Shown here piece after piece: positions 36,043 to 44,070 of a stretch of 63,820 nucleotides of DNA; the first letter of the stretch is position 1; every line of letters starts with the position of its first letter. Source of the DNA: Clostridia bacterium (GTDB lineage Bacteria > Bacillota > Clostridia > Oscillospirales > Acutalibacteraceae). The stretch lies in assembly GCA_017546665.1 (NCBI GenBank), contig JAFYSE010000037.1, forward strand, positions 1 through 63,820. The letters are read 5' to 3'. A program made the position numbers and the translations under genes. The notes beneath the pieces were generated by a model that worked only from the letters and a program-made list of their open reading frames with translations, did not search any database and was not told the DNA's origin.

Positions 36043-36916
36043 TTACAAACTCTCCTTCCTCATAGCACAAAACAGTGTTATTAACAAAATGTATTGAAAT
36101 ATCACCATTGGCATTTATCATAACCTTATCTATCACATCAAACATCAGTTTATAGTCAAGATTATCTATGTAGCTTTGTGTTTCAAGGTATTCCTTGAAA
36201 GCTTTCGTATATTCTTCATCCTTAAATTCTGTACAACAATCAAACTTTGCGGACACAAGGGAAAGTACATCATTAGCAAGTATTTTAAAGTTCTTTGTTT
36301 GCTGTTCCATCATATAGCCTAATTCATTTTCTCTTTTCATTATTCCTAAATCCGGCGTATATGATTTTGTTTCAGTAGTCTTTCCCTCAACAAGACAGGG
36401 ATTATCTATAACTGAATTTAATATACAAAGAATAGTATTAAACATAACCTCATCATCAATATACTTTTTCGTTTTACAAAGATTTTCGCAAAACCACTTT
36501 TCTCTATTTGAACGGGTTATAAATTTCCTTATGTATCTTTCCCCGCAGGTGGAACAAAAGGTATGAGTTTTTAGGAATTTCACTTCCCTTGTATCCTTTT
36601 CTCTTGTTCCACCTTTGCTTTTCTTTATGCCAAACGCTATTGAATATGTATCTTCCTCAACAATTTTAGGGTACTGCTCATCACCGACATAGTGTGCATT
36701 TTCGATTATTCTTGCAACCATATTCTTATTCCAGATATTCTTTTCCTTATAATATGTAACTTTTCGCTCGGTCAATTCATCAGCAATAGTTTTTAGAGTT
36801 GAGCCTGACAAGTACTTTTCAAATACTTCGGATACAATCGTGGCTTCAGCTTCGTTCACAATAAAATTATTATTCTCAACAGAATATCCGTACAAACAAA
36901 CTCTTTTACCCATCAA
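36029..36916 (-). CDS. Serine-recombinase-like protein without catalytic domain
   Basis: A 295-residue protein that starts directly in the Recombinase domain (VCLYGYSVENNNFIVNEAEA, then the TLKTIADELTERKV and ENAHYVGDEQ blocks). It continues into a zinc ribbon (FCSTCGERYIRK ... CENLCKTKK) and a C-terminal helical part. The resolvase catalytic domain with its serine is absent, and no upstream frame supplies it, since its start overlaps the preceding recombinase stop by 4 bp (ATGA). It may bind att-like DNA or pair with either active recombinase as a directionality or specificity partner. Confidence 0.85.
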   Translation of the reverse strand: MMGKRVCLYGYSVENNNFIVNEAEATIVSEVFEKYLSGSTLKTIADELTERKVTYYKEKNIWNKNMVARIIENAHYVGDEQYPKIVEEDTYSIAFGIKKSKGGTREKDTREVKFLKTHTFCSTCGERYIRKFITRSNREKWFCENLCKTKKYIDDEVMFNTILCILNSVIDNPCLVEGKTTETKSYTPDLGIMKRENELGYMMEQQTKNFKILANDVLSLVSAKFDCCTEFKDEEYTKAFKEYLETQSYIDNLDYKLMFDVIDKVMINANGDISIHFVNNTVLCYEEGEFVNAAC

Positions 36917-38448
36917 AAATCAACTCCTAATCTTATTCCTGCAAACAATTCAAAAACAACTTTATTGCCCGGAAATATATATACCTTTTCAACAATCATT
37001 TCAAAACACTTATCATCAAACTCAAACAATGATGCAGGAGATTTTTCAAGAACAGATTTGAGTTTTCTTATCTTCTCAATAATCATCTCATCCTCATCAT
37101 CAGCAATAAGTTTTAATCTTTTATCTCGAAGTGCATTTAACCTATTCATTATTGCTGTTGTTTTCTCATAATAAGAAACATCATCAATGATATTTTTTGT
37201 TTTAAGCTCGTTATACATACTGTTTTGCTCTGATAAAATAGCAATTTCTCTATTTATACTTGAGATTTCTTCGTTCATACTTGTAATACTTGTTCTAATT
37301 GCTATTAATTGAGATAAAGTCTTATCAACAATTTCACTTTCATATAAACGAAGCTTGTTATATGCTCTAACAAAACATTTTTCTAATATTTCGTGCTTAA
37401 TATTAGGTCCTTCACACTTACCCGAAGATAACTCATCGTGAATACATCCCCAATACAGTTCTCCGGAAGATTTTATCTTTCCGTAGCTCCATCCACAATC
37501 ACCACAGTAAATCTTTTTATCAAATGGTGTATGTGAAATTCGTTTCGCACTCTTATTCGGTTCATTTGCAACAGCAATTTTTTCTTGAACCAATTTAAAA
37601 TCTTCTTTTGAAACAATGCCCTGATGGGTATTGGTAACATAGAATTTTTCAACTTGACCTCTGTTTCTATGTTTTTTGAATGGCAATATATGTGGAGTAT
37701 AGCTTTTCTGCCACAAACTATCACCTATGTATTTTTCATTTTTCAGTACATATTGAACTGCTGTTTTATCCCATACTCTATCGGTCTGCTCTTCTTCGTT
37801 AATTATCTCTGCAACCTTTGTCATACCGTTGCCTGATAAATATTCCTTAAATATACGTTGAACTATTGGTAATTGTTCTTCGTTCGGAACCAAATTCCCG
37901 TCAATTAAATCGTATCCGTAAGGAGCCGTTGTAGTCTTAAATTCACCACGCTCCATTCTCATACGAACAGCTGTAGATACTCTTTTAGAACCTGCCATTG
38001 CTTCACTTTGAGCAAATGCACTTTTCACATACAATATCATTTCGGAGTTCATTGTTTCCGTGTCGATATTATCGTTTTCAAATAAAACCGTTGTTCCATA
38101 GGATTTGAGCAATCTTATATTTTCTATACACTCAAGAGCATTTCTTGCAAATCTTGATACGCTCTTTACGATAATGCGGTCAATCTTGCCTTTCTTCGCA
38201 TCAGCAACCATTCGTAAGAACTCGTCTCTTTTTTCTGCACAGGTGCCTGTGATACCTTCATCAGCATAAATATCAACAAGCACCATATTCTTGTTTCTGC
38301 TTATGAAGTCATTATAATATTTGACCTGAGCAATAAAAGAGTTCATCTGGTCATCTGAATCCGTTGATACTCGGCAATATGCCGCAACTCTTAATATATC
38401 ATCAGTTTTTTTATTCAATTTCGGATTGATAACTTGTACTTCTTTCAT
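36913..38448 (-). CDS. Large serine recombinase, 511 aa
   Basis: A complete serine recombinase: catalytic domain with RVAAYCRVSTDSDDQMNS, YADEGITGTCAEKR and KSVSRFARNALE, a Recombinase domain (FKTTTAPYGYDLIDGN), a zinc ribbon (YCGDCGWSYGKIKS ... GCIHDELSSGKC), then a coiled coil (about 375-450). It is the first gene of a three-gene recombinase operon and is clearly diverged from the third. It is preceded by a small SHOCT-like gene. Two active recombinases plus one inactive partner is an unusual integrase set. Confidence 0.93.
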   Translation of the reverse strand: MKEVQVINPKLNKKTDDILRVAAYCRVSTDSDDQMNSFIAQVKYYNDFISRNKNMVLVDIYADEGITGTCAEKRDEFLRMVADAKKGKIDRIIVKSVSRFARNALECIENIRLLKSYGTTVLFENDNIDTETMNSEMILYVKSAFAQSEAMAGSKRVSTAVRMRMERGEFKTTTAPYGYDLIDGNLVPNEEQLPIVQRIFKEYLSGNGMTKVAEIINEEEQTDRVWDKTAVQYVLKNEKYIGDSLWQKSYTPHILPFKKHRNRGQVEKFYVTNTHQGIVSKEDFKLVQEKIAVANEPNKSAKRISHTPFDKKIYCGDCGWSYGKIKSSGELYWGCIHDELSSGKCEGPNIKHEILEKCFVRAYNKLRLYESEIVDKTLSQLIAIRTSITSMNEEISSINREIAILSEQNSMYNELKTKNIIDDVSYYEKTTAIMNRLNALRDKRLKLIADDEDEMIIEKIRKLKSVLEKSPASLFEFDDKCFEMIVEKVYIFPGNKVVFELFAGIRLGVDF

Positions 38449-38513
38449 CGCTCAGGCCTCCTTTCGTCACATATTCTATTTAATATATCAAATAAAATCC
38501 AATGTGCGATTTG

Positions 38514-38666
38514 TTAAATTACTGCAATTTTGCACCCTTGACTTTCTGCGTTTTTTATGTTCAATCTATCGAATGTATCCTTATCTATATCGCCATTCTC
38601 AAGGAGCTTTTTCAAAGAATAGAAAATCATTAGATAGGTTAATTCATTTCTGAGTTTTATATCCAT
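38514..38666 (-). CDS. Small SHOCT-like protein
   Basis: A 50-residue protein (MDIKLRNELTYLMIFYSLKK start) followed by LLENGDIDKDTFDRLN, the pattern of the short C-terminal (SHOCT) helix pair found in small proteins next to serine recombinases of clostridial elements. Function is unknown. It lies 11 bp after the second ParB-like gene and 65 bp before the first recombinase, consistent with cotranscription. Confidence 0.65.
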   Translation of the reverse strand: MDIKLRNELTYLMIFYSLKKLLENGDIDKDTFDRLNIKNAESQGCKIAVI

Positions 38667-38677
38667 ACTTAACCTCA

Positions 38678-39472
38678 TTAAAATTTCTTTTCGATAACCG
38701 CTTTGCCACCACCGTTGTAGATTTTGTAAATCTGATTAAGGTGCTTCTTGTATCCGGGGAGCTCAAAATCACTGTTTATTGCTTGACGAAGAAGTTTAGG
38801 ACTTACAGCCTTTAACTTCCAAATCAGTCTTTCACGATCATAAACATTGTGATATAGCCTGATAAATCTGCAAATAGCATTTAAAATTTCAACTTTCAGC
38901 GATTCAGCATCACCATTCCATGCTTCAACAATAATATTCAAAGCATCAACATAAAGCTTTTCCCCAATTTTTCTATATAAATCAAAGGCTGCATTTACAC
39001 AAACCAAATGATATTTGCAATGAGATTTACCAAGTTCCAAGGTAACACCTGTACTTTCTGTCGCATCACGAAATGCAATTGCATCTTCATCACCGCCATA
39101 AATCCACGCTCTCATTCTCTCGCCTGAAGTCGGTTTTGACTCTTCACCATTCTGTGTAGCAAATAACAATGCTTCGTCCTGTTCAGTAAGGCCGTGATAA
39201 ACCTTGCAAAGAATGGGAAGATGCTTATTTCCATTTAATACTATTCTTGCCGCAACGGTATGCTGTCCGTCAAAAATGAAATACCTTCCATTACGGAAAC
39301 TAACTTTAGGTTCATTTGCTACTAGTTCATTGAATGATGAAACTATTTTTGCAACTCTATTCTCATTAAGTTCTCTCTGATAGTCCTCACCAAGAACCTT
39401 AAGATTCTCAGAGTTGATCATCTGAAGAGTATAAAGGGTTTCCTTGTTATTTTTCTGAATAGTGTTTGACAT
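38678..39472 (-). CDS. ParB-like nuclease-fold protein 2
   Basis: A 264-residue protein with a ParB/sulfiredoxin-type core: the N-terminal LGEDYQRELNENRVAKIVSSF segment places a peptide before the IFDGQHTVAA motif, and QNGEESKPTSGERM follows. The C-terminal half is helical and unlike classical ParB DNA-binding domains. Its start overlaps the stop of the first ParB-like gene (TAATG). It is probably involved in DNA-related functions of the element; whether it binds CTP or cleaves DNA cannot be said. Confidence 0.75.
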   Translation of the reverse strand: MSNTIQKNNKETLYTLQMINSENLKVLGEDYQRELNENRVAKIVSSFNELVANEPKVSFRNGRYFIFDGQHTVAARIVLNGNKHLPILCKVYHGLTEQDEALLFATQNGEESKPTSGERMRAWIYGGDEDAIAFRDATESTGVTLELGKSHCKYHLVCVNAAFDLYRKIGEKLYVDALNIIVEAWNGDAESLKVEILNAICRFIRLYHNVYDRERLIWKLKAVSPKLLRQAINSDFELPGYKKHLNQIYKIYNGGGKAVIEKKF

Positions 39473-40371
39473 TATCTTTTATCTCCTTTGATTTCATTTA
39501 TATATTTATTTGCTTTTTCCAAGATTTTCAGGACTTTTTGAAAGTTATCACTATTCTCTAAAAAATTCGGATAACTATTAAAAGTGCTTTCACAATTATT
39601 TATGAACATATCAACTGTTCCATTTAATGTTTCAAGTACGCTTTCATCGGATACCGGTGTATCAACATTTCTCATACCTGCTCTCGTTGATTTTATATTT
39701 TGTTTGACATCCGAGGGTTGGTTCGTTTTTTCTTTTTTGATAAGTAGGTTTTCTGTCAATACTTTGCGTTGTTCAACAGGAGCTTTTGCTATTTCAGCTA
39801 TCTCTTTTGCAGGCTTCTTAATTTTTCCAGTTAGTATTTCTTTTTTTATACCCGGAACTGCTTCTTCAGCCGCATCTACACCTTTTGCAAATTCATCAGC
39901 ACGAAGAACATAATTCTTTGAAGTTCCCGTTTCCTCTGCAATTCTCTCACATGTTTTCATCCCTGTTCCCAAGTTCCCATTTTGGGAACTTGGGCAAGAT
40001 TTGTTTTTCTTTACAGTAATTCTTTCAACAGAGCCATAAGACAATTTTTCAGCATCATACCTCTTACCAATAAGATATTTTTTATTTTCAGGTGTAAGAT
40101 TTCTTCTACCAAGCTGATTGTTACATATCCACGACATAGCTTCATATTTGTTATCGAATTTCTTTTCAACAATTCTGAATTTAATATCTCTGTTTTCAGA
40201 AAGAATTTTGAATCGATGATGACCATCAATTATAAATTCATTCCAAACAAAAATCGGTGTATATATTTCTTGTTCGGATAGAATATTACTTTTTAACAAT
40301 TCAAATTCATCGTCAACAAGTGGTGGTATCAAATGCTCAAATTCAGGGTTAATTTTTATATTTTCAAGCAT
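39472..40371 (-). CDS. ParB-like nuclease-fold protein 1
   Basis: A 299-residue protein with an N-terminal ParB-like domain (about 10-100): PIFVWNEFIIDGHHRFKIL carries the GHHR motif, followed by the helical NQLGRRNLTPENKKYLIGKRY typical of plasmid and ICE ParB-like proteins. A helix-turn-helix-like region (CERIAEETGTSKNYVLRADEF) lies mid-protein. The C-terminal 100 residues are low-complexity/helical. ATG 40371 with GAGGA upstream is preferred over TTG 40392, which lies inside mazF. Confidence 0.8.
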   Translation of the reverse strand: MLENIKINPEFEHLIPPLVDDEFELLKSNILSEQEIYTPIFVWNEFIIDGHHRFKILSENRDIKFRIVEKKFDNKYEAMSWICNNQLGRRNLTPENKKYLIGKRYDAEKLSYGSVERITVKKNKSCPSSQNGNLGTGMKTCERIAEETGTSKNYVLRADEFAKGVDAAEEAVPGIKKEILTGKIKKPAKEIAEIAKAPVEQRKVLTENLLIKKEKTNQPSDVKQNIKSTRAGMRNVDTPVSDESVLETLNGTVDMFINNCESTFNSYPNFLENSDNFQKVLKILEKANKYINEIKGDKR

Positions 40372-40381
40372 TTTCTTTTCC

Positions 40382-40720
40382 TCAAATATCAAGACTTACA
40401 TACAAAGCCTTTTCTATTTCTCGCATTTCCCGTTTTGAGACTCGTCCGATATATTCTTTAAGTCTCTTTTTATCAATCGTTCTCACTTGTTCAAGCAATG
40501 CTATTGATTTTTTCGGAAGACACTCACTTTTTAAGGCTACATGAACAGGTAAATCTCTTTTATACACTCTGCTTGAAACCGGGATAACTATGCTTGTCGG
40601 ACTGTATCGATTACCGACATCATTCTGAACTACGATTACAGGTCTTTCACCTCCTTGCTCCGAACCCACTATCGGATTAAGGTCGGCTAAGTAAATATTT
40701 CCTCTTTTGACTTCCATCAT
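40382..40720 (-). CDS. MazF/PemK family endoribonuclease toxin
   Basis: A 112-residue toxin with the family start EVKRGNIYLADLNPIVGSEQGGERPVIV, the IVIPVSSR strand carrying the catalytic region, and LLEQVRTIDKKRL. Known members cut mRNA at short motifs. No MazE-like antitoxin is adjacent. The upstream neighbour, overlapping by 4 bp, is an unknown 154-residue protein that could play that role. Confidence 0.92.
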   Translation of the reverse strand: MMEVKRGNIYLADLNPIVGSEQGGERPVIVVQNDVGNRYSPTSIVIPVSSRVYKRDLPVHVALKSECLPKKSIALLEQVRTIDKKRLKEYIGRVSKREMREIEKALYVSLDI

Positions 40721-41181
40721 CTAACCACCTCCGGATTTATATAAAATGTGTAACAATCTGCTGCATCATCGTAATATCTCAAATACTCAGGTTCTATCAT
40801 TTGCCCCTCATTCACAAAGTATTTGTGATAATACGTAAGGAACGGTATCTTACCGAGCTTTAAGTCTTCAAGTTCAAGGAATTGTTCAACAGATATTTTG
40901 TAGAACCATTCTGGATTGTCATTAAAATCATTAGCTTCAAATATTTCGAGTACATAATGATGACCTTCAACCAAATCAACTGAGGAATAATCGATAAGGC
41001 TTTTGTTTTCTGAGAAAGAGTTGATAAAAAGTCTATTGAGCAAAAGGTCAATTTCAGTTTCTCCAACCAATTCAATCAGCTCTACAACTGTCATGTGTAA
41101 CAGTTCAGACTCACTAAATATCCCCGCCTTCTCAAGCAGTTCGTTTTGTCTTTTGATGATTACATTGTTAATTCTTTTCAT
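40717..41181 (-). CDS. Unknown protein upstream of mazF
   Basis: A 154-residue protein I cannot assign. It has an N-terminal helix (MKRINNVIIKRQNELLEKAG), an acidic middle, and several aromatic-rich stretches (WFYKISVEQFLELEDLKLG; YLRYYDDAADCYTFYINPE). It is translationally coupled to mazF (ATGA overlap), so it could be an atypical antitoxin or simply an element gene. It is the first gene after a structured non-coding stretch (41310-41530). Confidence 0.6.
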   Translation of the reverse strand: MKRINNVIIKRQNELLEKAGIFSESELLHMTVVELIELVGETEIDLLLNRLFINSFSENKSLIDYSSVDLVEGHHYVLEIFEANDFNDNPEWFYKISVEQFLELEDLKLGKIPFLTYYHKYFVNEGQMIEPEYLRYYDDAADCYTFYINPEVVR

Positions 41182-41248
41182 TTTTAGTTATCCTTTCTTA
41201 TGTATTTACCGAGCACACATTTTTTCCCGATAAAGATGTATGTAATAA

Positions 41249-41278
41249 AGCGGACAAGTCATAAAAAACTTGTCCGCT
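41249..41278 (-). terminator. Hairpin between structured RNA and the mazF operon
   Basis: A perfect 11-bp stem AGCGGACAAGT / ACTTGTCCGCT with an 8-nt loop. Only a short T-rich tail (TTATT) follows on the minus strand, so it may be a weak terminator or attenuator. Confidence 0.55.
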
Positions 41279-41309
41279 GTTTTTATGTTTACATTCACCT
41301 TTATTTGTC

Positions 41310-41530
41310 CTCGACACCCCAAGGCTAATGGGAAGTTATCACACGGTTGATAGCTCATCAACTCCACAGGAATCTCACCTCCGGTCTTTACGTGCCGGCC
41401 ACGACAGGTGTATCATTATCGCTTTTGCTCGTCATCGCCCATACCGGGAGCTACCCGTTACTTGTAGCACTGCTATATCGCTCTCTTGATAAGTCAATGT
41501 CACGGCGTACACGCTACTCGGCTCGTAAGC
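41310..41530 (-). ncRNA. Putative structured non-coding RNA of the element
   Basis: A 457-bp gap (41182-41638) between the sigma-like gene and the mazF operon is locally much richer in G+C than its surroundings. It contains compact stems: 41346-41362 (GTTGAT/ATCAAC), 41445-41457 (CGGG/CCCG) and 41505-41514 (GCGTACACGC), plus a CCGG...CCGG pair. On the minus strand TTGACA occurs just upstream (near 41570). The 63-codon frame on the + strand has no ribosome site and is judged spurious. I suspect a conserved RNA (leader or trans-acting); strand and ends are inferred. Confidence 0.45.
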
Positions 41531-41638
41531 AAAAGTAATGTATGTGATAAATGTGTATTCGGTTGTCAAGGTTCATGAGGAATTTTTCACTCCTCACTTC
41601 TATACCGCAACAAAAATCAAGTTTTGATAACCAAAAAA

Positions 41639-42196
41639 TTAAAAATTTTTTCTAATTTTTTCTATAATCATCTTTTTTTGTTTGTTTATTGCAGGTTGGG
41701 ATACTCCTAATCGTTCAGCATACTCTCTTTCATTTAAAGGATTATCTGTTAAGAATAAAGCCGTTATAAGTTCCATTTCCTCTGTTTCAAGATGTTTTAA
41801 AGCTGCTTTGAGGCGACTTAACTCACAACGTTTTATTGCCTCTTGTTCTACATCAACAGAATCATCCGCTAATACATCGTGAAGTGTAAAATCCTCAACA
41901 TTTTGCCCACAGATTTCCTCATCCATTGATATTTCTTTATAACCAGCTTCCATTCTTTCTGTTCTTTTTCTCTTTCTTATAACATCTTCACAATGCCATC
42001 GATTATATGTATCTTGTGTAACCTCCATTACAATCGTTGCAGACTCCTGATACTCATCGATATACTCAGCAAATTTTCTGTGTTTATTTTTAGGATTCCT
42101 TTTAAAATTGAGGAATTCTTTCCCTGTCATTTCTACCCACTCCGGGTTAATACCATTGCAGTTTTCATCTTTCCATCTAAAAAATAATTTTTTCAT
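41639..42196 (-). CDS. Sigma-70-like regulator of mobile-element type
   Basis: A 185-residue protein whose C-terminal part (about 125-185) is a sigma region 4 type helix-turn-helix (LKHLETEEMELITALFLTDN, then EYAERLGVSQPAINKQKKMI). The N-terminal part (KRNPKNKHRKFAEYIDEYQE) is like proteins annotated as sigma factors in clostridial conjugative elements. It probably controls element genes. It follows a ~300-bp structured leader. Confidence 0.78.
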   Translation of the reverse strand: MKKLFFRWKDENCNGINPEWVEMTGKEFLNFKRNPKNKHRKFAEYIDEYQESATIVMEVTQDTYNRWHCEDVIRKRKRTERMEAGYKEISMDEEICGQNVEDFTLHDVLADDSVDVEQEAIKRCELSRLKAALKHLETEEMELITALFLTDNPLNEREYAERLGVSQPAINKQKKMIIEKIRKNF

Positions 42197-42498
42197 TATA
42201 TGTAATCTCCGTTTCTGAATTTTTGAATTTATGTAAGTTTCAAAAACTCGGAGATTACGGATATTCAGCTATGTAGCAAAGCCACCTATAAAACATAAAA
42301 GTCCTTTCTCAAGCAAAGCCTGAAAAAGGACTCAAACACTGTATGAAGCAAATCGGCAAAACAAAAAAGCACCGTAGAAATCGGATGAACAATAAAGGAT
42401 ATACTAATCCTATCATTCAATCCGGCTTCATACGGCGCTCGGAAGATTTTCAGCCCTTATCGGGTCCTGCTCTGCTTGCACGATTTAAAGTCGTAATT
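42197..42498 (-). promoter_or_regulatory. Structured leader region before the sigma-like gene
   Basis: A 302-bp gap with no gene. It contains a terminator-like hairpin at 42300-42332 (AGTCCTTT/AAAGGACT, followed on the minus strand by TTTATGTTTT) and, upstream, a long-range 9-bp pair GTATGAAGC (42341-42349) with GCTTCATAC (42425-42433) enclosing a smaller structured loop. The arrangement of a closing stem followed by a terminator suggests transcription attenuation controlling the sigma-like gene. No known riboswitch was recognised. Confidence 0.45.
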
Positions 42499-42762
42499 TT
42501 AATATTTAATTTTATATCTTTTACTCCGCCTGAAATAAGCGGTATTTAACGGTTGTTCAAATTTGCATTTTTGACACTTCACCTGAACTATTGGTCTTTC
42601 GCTCGAATAAAGTTCAAGTAATCTTATTCCACAAACAGGACAATGTATTACTTTTCTTTCTCTTTGTTGTGAATCTTGTCTTGACCTCAATATTTTATCT
42701 TTAACATCTTGAGTTACATTAGGATACCTAACTTCATCATAAATAAATACTTGACCACTCAT
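42499..42762 (-). CDS. Small zinc-ribbon protein
   Basis: An 87-residue protein with one four-cysteine zinc ribbon (CPVCGIRLLELYSSERP, then KCQKCKFEQP) in the C-terminal half, resembling Com-like small zinc proteins of phages and integrative elements. The N-terminal half is charged. ATG 42762 overlaps the ImmA-type gene stop (ATGA), so it is chosen over TTG 42768. Function is unknown. Confidence 0.7.
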   Translation of the reverse strand: MSGQVFIYDEVRYPNVTQDVKDKILRSRQDSQQRERKVIHCPVCGIRLLELYSSERPIVQVKCQKCKFEQPLNTAYFRRSKRYKIKY

Positions 42763-43472
42763 ATACAATCACCGACTTTCAAATATTTATCTATGTATTC
42801 TGCGGTTTCGTGATAATCAAAACAACATAAATTTTTTAACCTTATAATTAACGCTGAATAAGATACACCTATATCATCGGCCATCTTTCTGAGTTTAACT
42901 TTGTCCTCAGGAGCGAATATATTACTTCCATACACTGGAATTTGTTTATTTTTATAATACTTATTCATAGCCATTTCAATTATAAATCTAGGCATTAACA
43001 AACAAGCTGCCATTTTATCAGCAAAAAACTCACCGAGAGAAAACATTTCAGATATTTCCTCTTTTGTATAATCTCTTTCGGTATCAAATGTTCTGCGATA
43101 ACTTGGTACGGTTTGTTCCGGATTATGTTTACTTAACAGAAAATGTCCAGCTTCGTGTGCTAAAGTAAATCGTCTTCTGCCACTTTCATCTTCTCTTAAA
43201 AGATATTGGTCAATAACAACAGTATATTTAGGAAAAACAACATATTCTTTCTTTTTATTCCTATATACCCATAACCCTTGTTTGCCATCAGATAAGAATC
43301 CAAATTTACTTGTATCTGTTTCAGCAAAAGGTATATAAACAATATTTAATTTAAGATATTCGGTAATAAAGCCTTCAATATCAACACAAATATGTTTTGT
43401 TGATTTCATGAAATCTAATATTAGTGCTTCGCACAACTCATTTACCTCGTTTACGGAAACGAAACTTTTCAT
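42759..43472 (-). CDS. ImmA/IrrE family metallopeptidase
   Basis: A 237-residue zinc peptidase with the HEAGHFLLSKH motif (about residue 130) and a downstream FFADKMAACLLMP helix supplying the third ligand. Known relatives cleave phage or ICE repressors (ImmA) or DdrO (IrrE) after DNA damage. Its position two genes downstream of an SOS-type polymerase suits a damage response on the element; the substrate might be the LexA-like protein or an unseen repressor. Confidence 0.88.
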   Translation of the reverse strand: MKSFVSVNEVNELCEALILDFMKSTKHICVDIEGFITEYLKLNIVYIPFAETDTSKFGFLSDGKQGLWVYRNKKKEYVVFPKYTVVIDQYLLREDESGRRRFTLAHEAGHFLLSKHNPEQTVPSYRRTFDTERDYTKEEISEMFSLGEFFADKMAACLLMPRFIIEMAMNKYYKNKQIPVYGSNIFAPEDKVKLRKMADDIGVSYSALIIRLKNLCCFDYHETAEYIDKYLKVGDCI

Positions 43473-43486
43473 TTATGCACCTCCAT

Positions 43487-43717
43487 TCAGGCATCAGCCA
43501 TTACGTACCATTGGTCATTATATCTATACAAATATTTCTCAGTATCTCCAATCAAAACTGTATATCTGACTCCTTTAAATTCATCATCTACAGGATAAGC
43601 TGAGTGGAGCAATCTTTTAATTTCCCAAACTCGTCCATCATGCCAATGAATTTTAAGTGGTTTAATTTCTCCACTTTTAAATTGTCGGCAATCAACGGTT
43701 ACATATACTCTTCTCAA
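43487..43717 (-). CDS. Small protein of the UmuC/YolD cassette
   Basis: A 76-residue protein starting at TTG 43717. It has a beta-rich pattern with PLKIHWHDGRVWEIKRLLHS and a late YRYNDQWYVMADA. I do not know a functional name; its place between YolD and ImmA-type genes suggests membership of the mutagenesis cassette. Confidence 0.6.
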   Translation of the reverse strand: MRRVYVTVDCRQFKSGEIKPLKIHWHDGRVWEIKRLLHSAYPVDDEFKGVRYTVLIGDTEKYLYRYNDQWYVMADA

Positions 43718-43737
43718 ATGCTTACACCTTCTTTGAC

Positions 43738-44070
43738 TTATTCAAATTCAATATCTATCACATCGTCAAAATGAATTCTCGTATCGACAATGCGTAAAAT
43801 ACGATAATTATTATCTATCATAGCAACTAATCCTGTCATCTTCACATATTCCCCCTGAAGATAGTAAGTTACAGTTACCATTTTTCCTCTTTCAAGCAAA
43901 AGAAACTTTCTATTAAGTTCTTCTGCCATACATTCAGATAATTCTATTCTATGCACATTAATTCTTTCCTTTTTCGCCAAAGCTTCAGGCAGTCCTTTAA
44001 GAGCAGCAAATGGCATAAACTGCTTCGCTCTGTCCTGCCGAGACATTCTACATGGCGGTTTATGTCCCAC
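43738..44070 (-). CDS. YolD-like protein
   Basis: A 110-residue protein with the YolD signature MSRQDRAKQFMPFAALKGL near the N-terminus and a C-terminal small beta-barrel part (GKMVTVTYYLQGEYVKMTG). Such proteins are encoded with Y-family polymerases in Firmicutes plasmids and phages. The start is GTG 44070, supported by AGGAGG 8 nt upstream; the gene overlaps the polymerase by 11 bp. Confidence 0.85.
   Translation of the reverse strand: MGHKPPCRMSRQDRAKQFMPFAALKGLPEALAKKERINVHRIELSECMAEELNRKFLLLERGKMVTVTYYLQGEYVKMTGLVAMIDNNYRILRIVDTRIHFDDVIDIEFE

Noticed and set aside
34420-36916. The catalytic-domain-less recombinase as a frameshifted fragment of its neighbour
   Set aside because: It overlaps the preceding gene's complete C-terminus by 4 bp, has its own start and its own zinc ribbon, and is a distinct sequence.
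41347-41538. 63-codon + strand frame in the G+C-rich gap
   Set aside because: No ribosome site, opposite to all neighbours, and it overlaps strong stems; better explained as part of a structured RNA.
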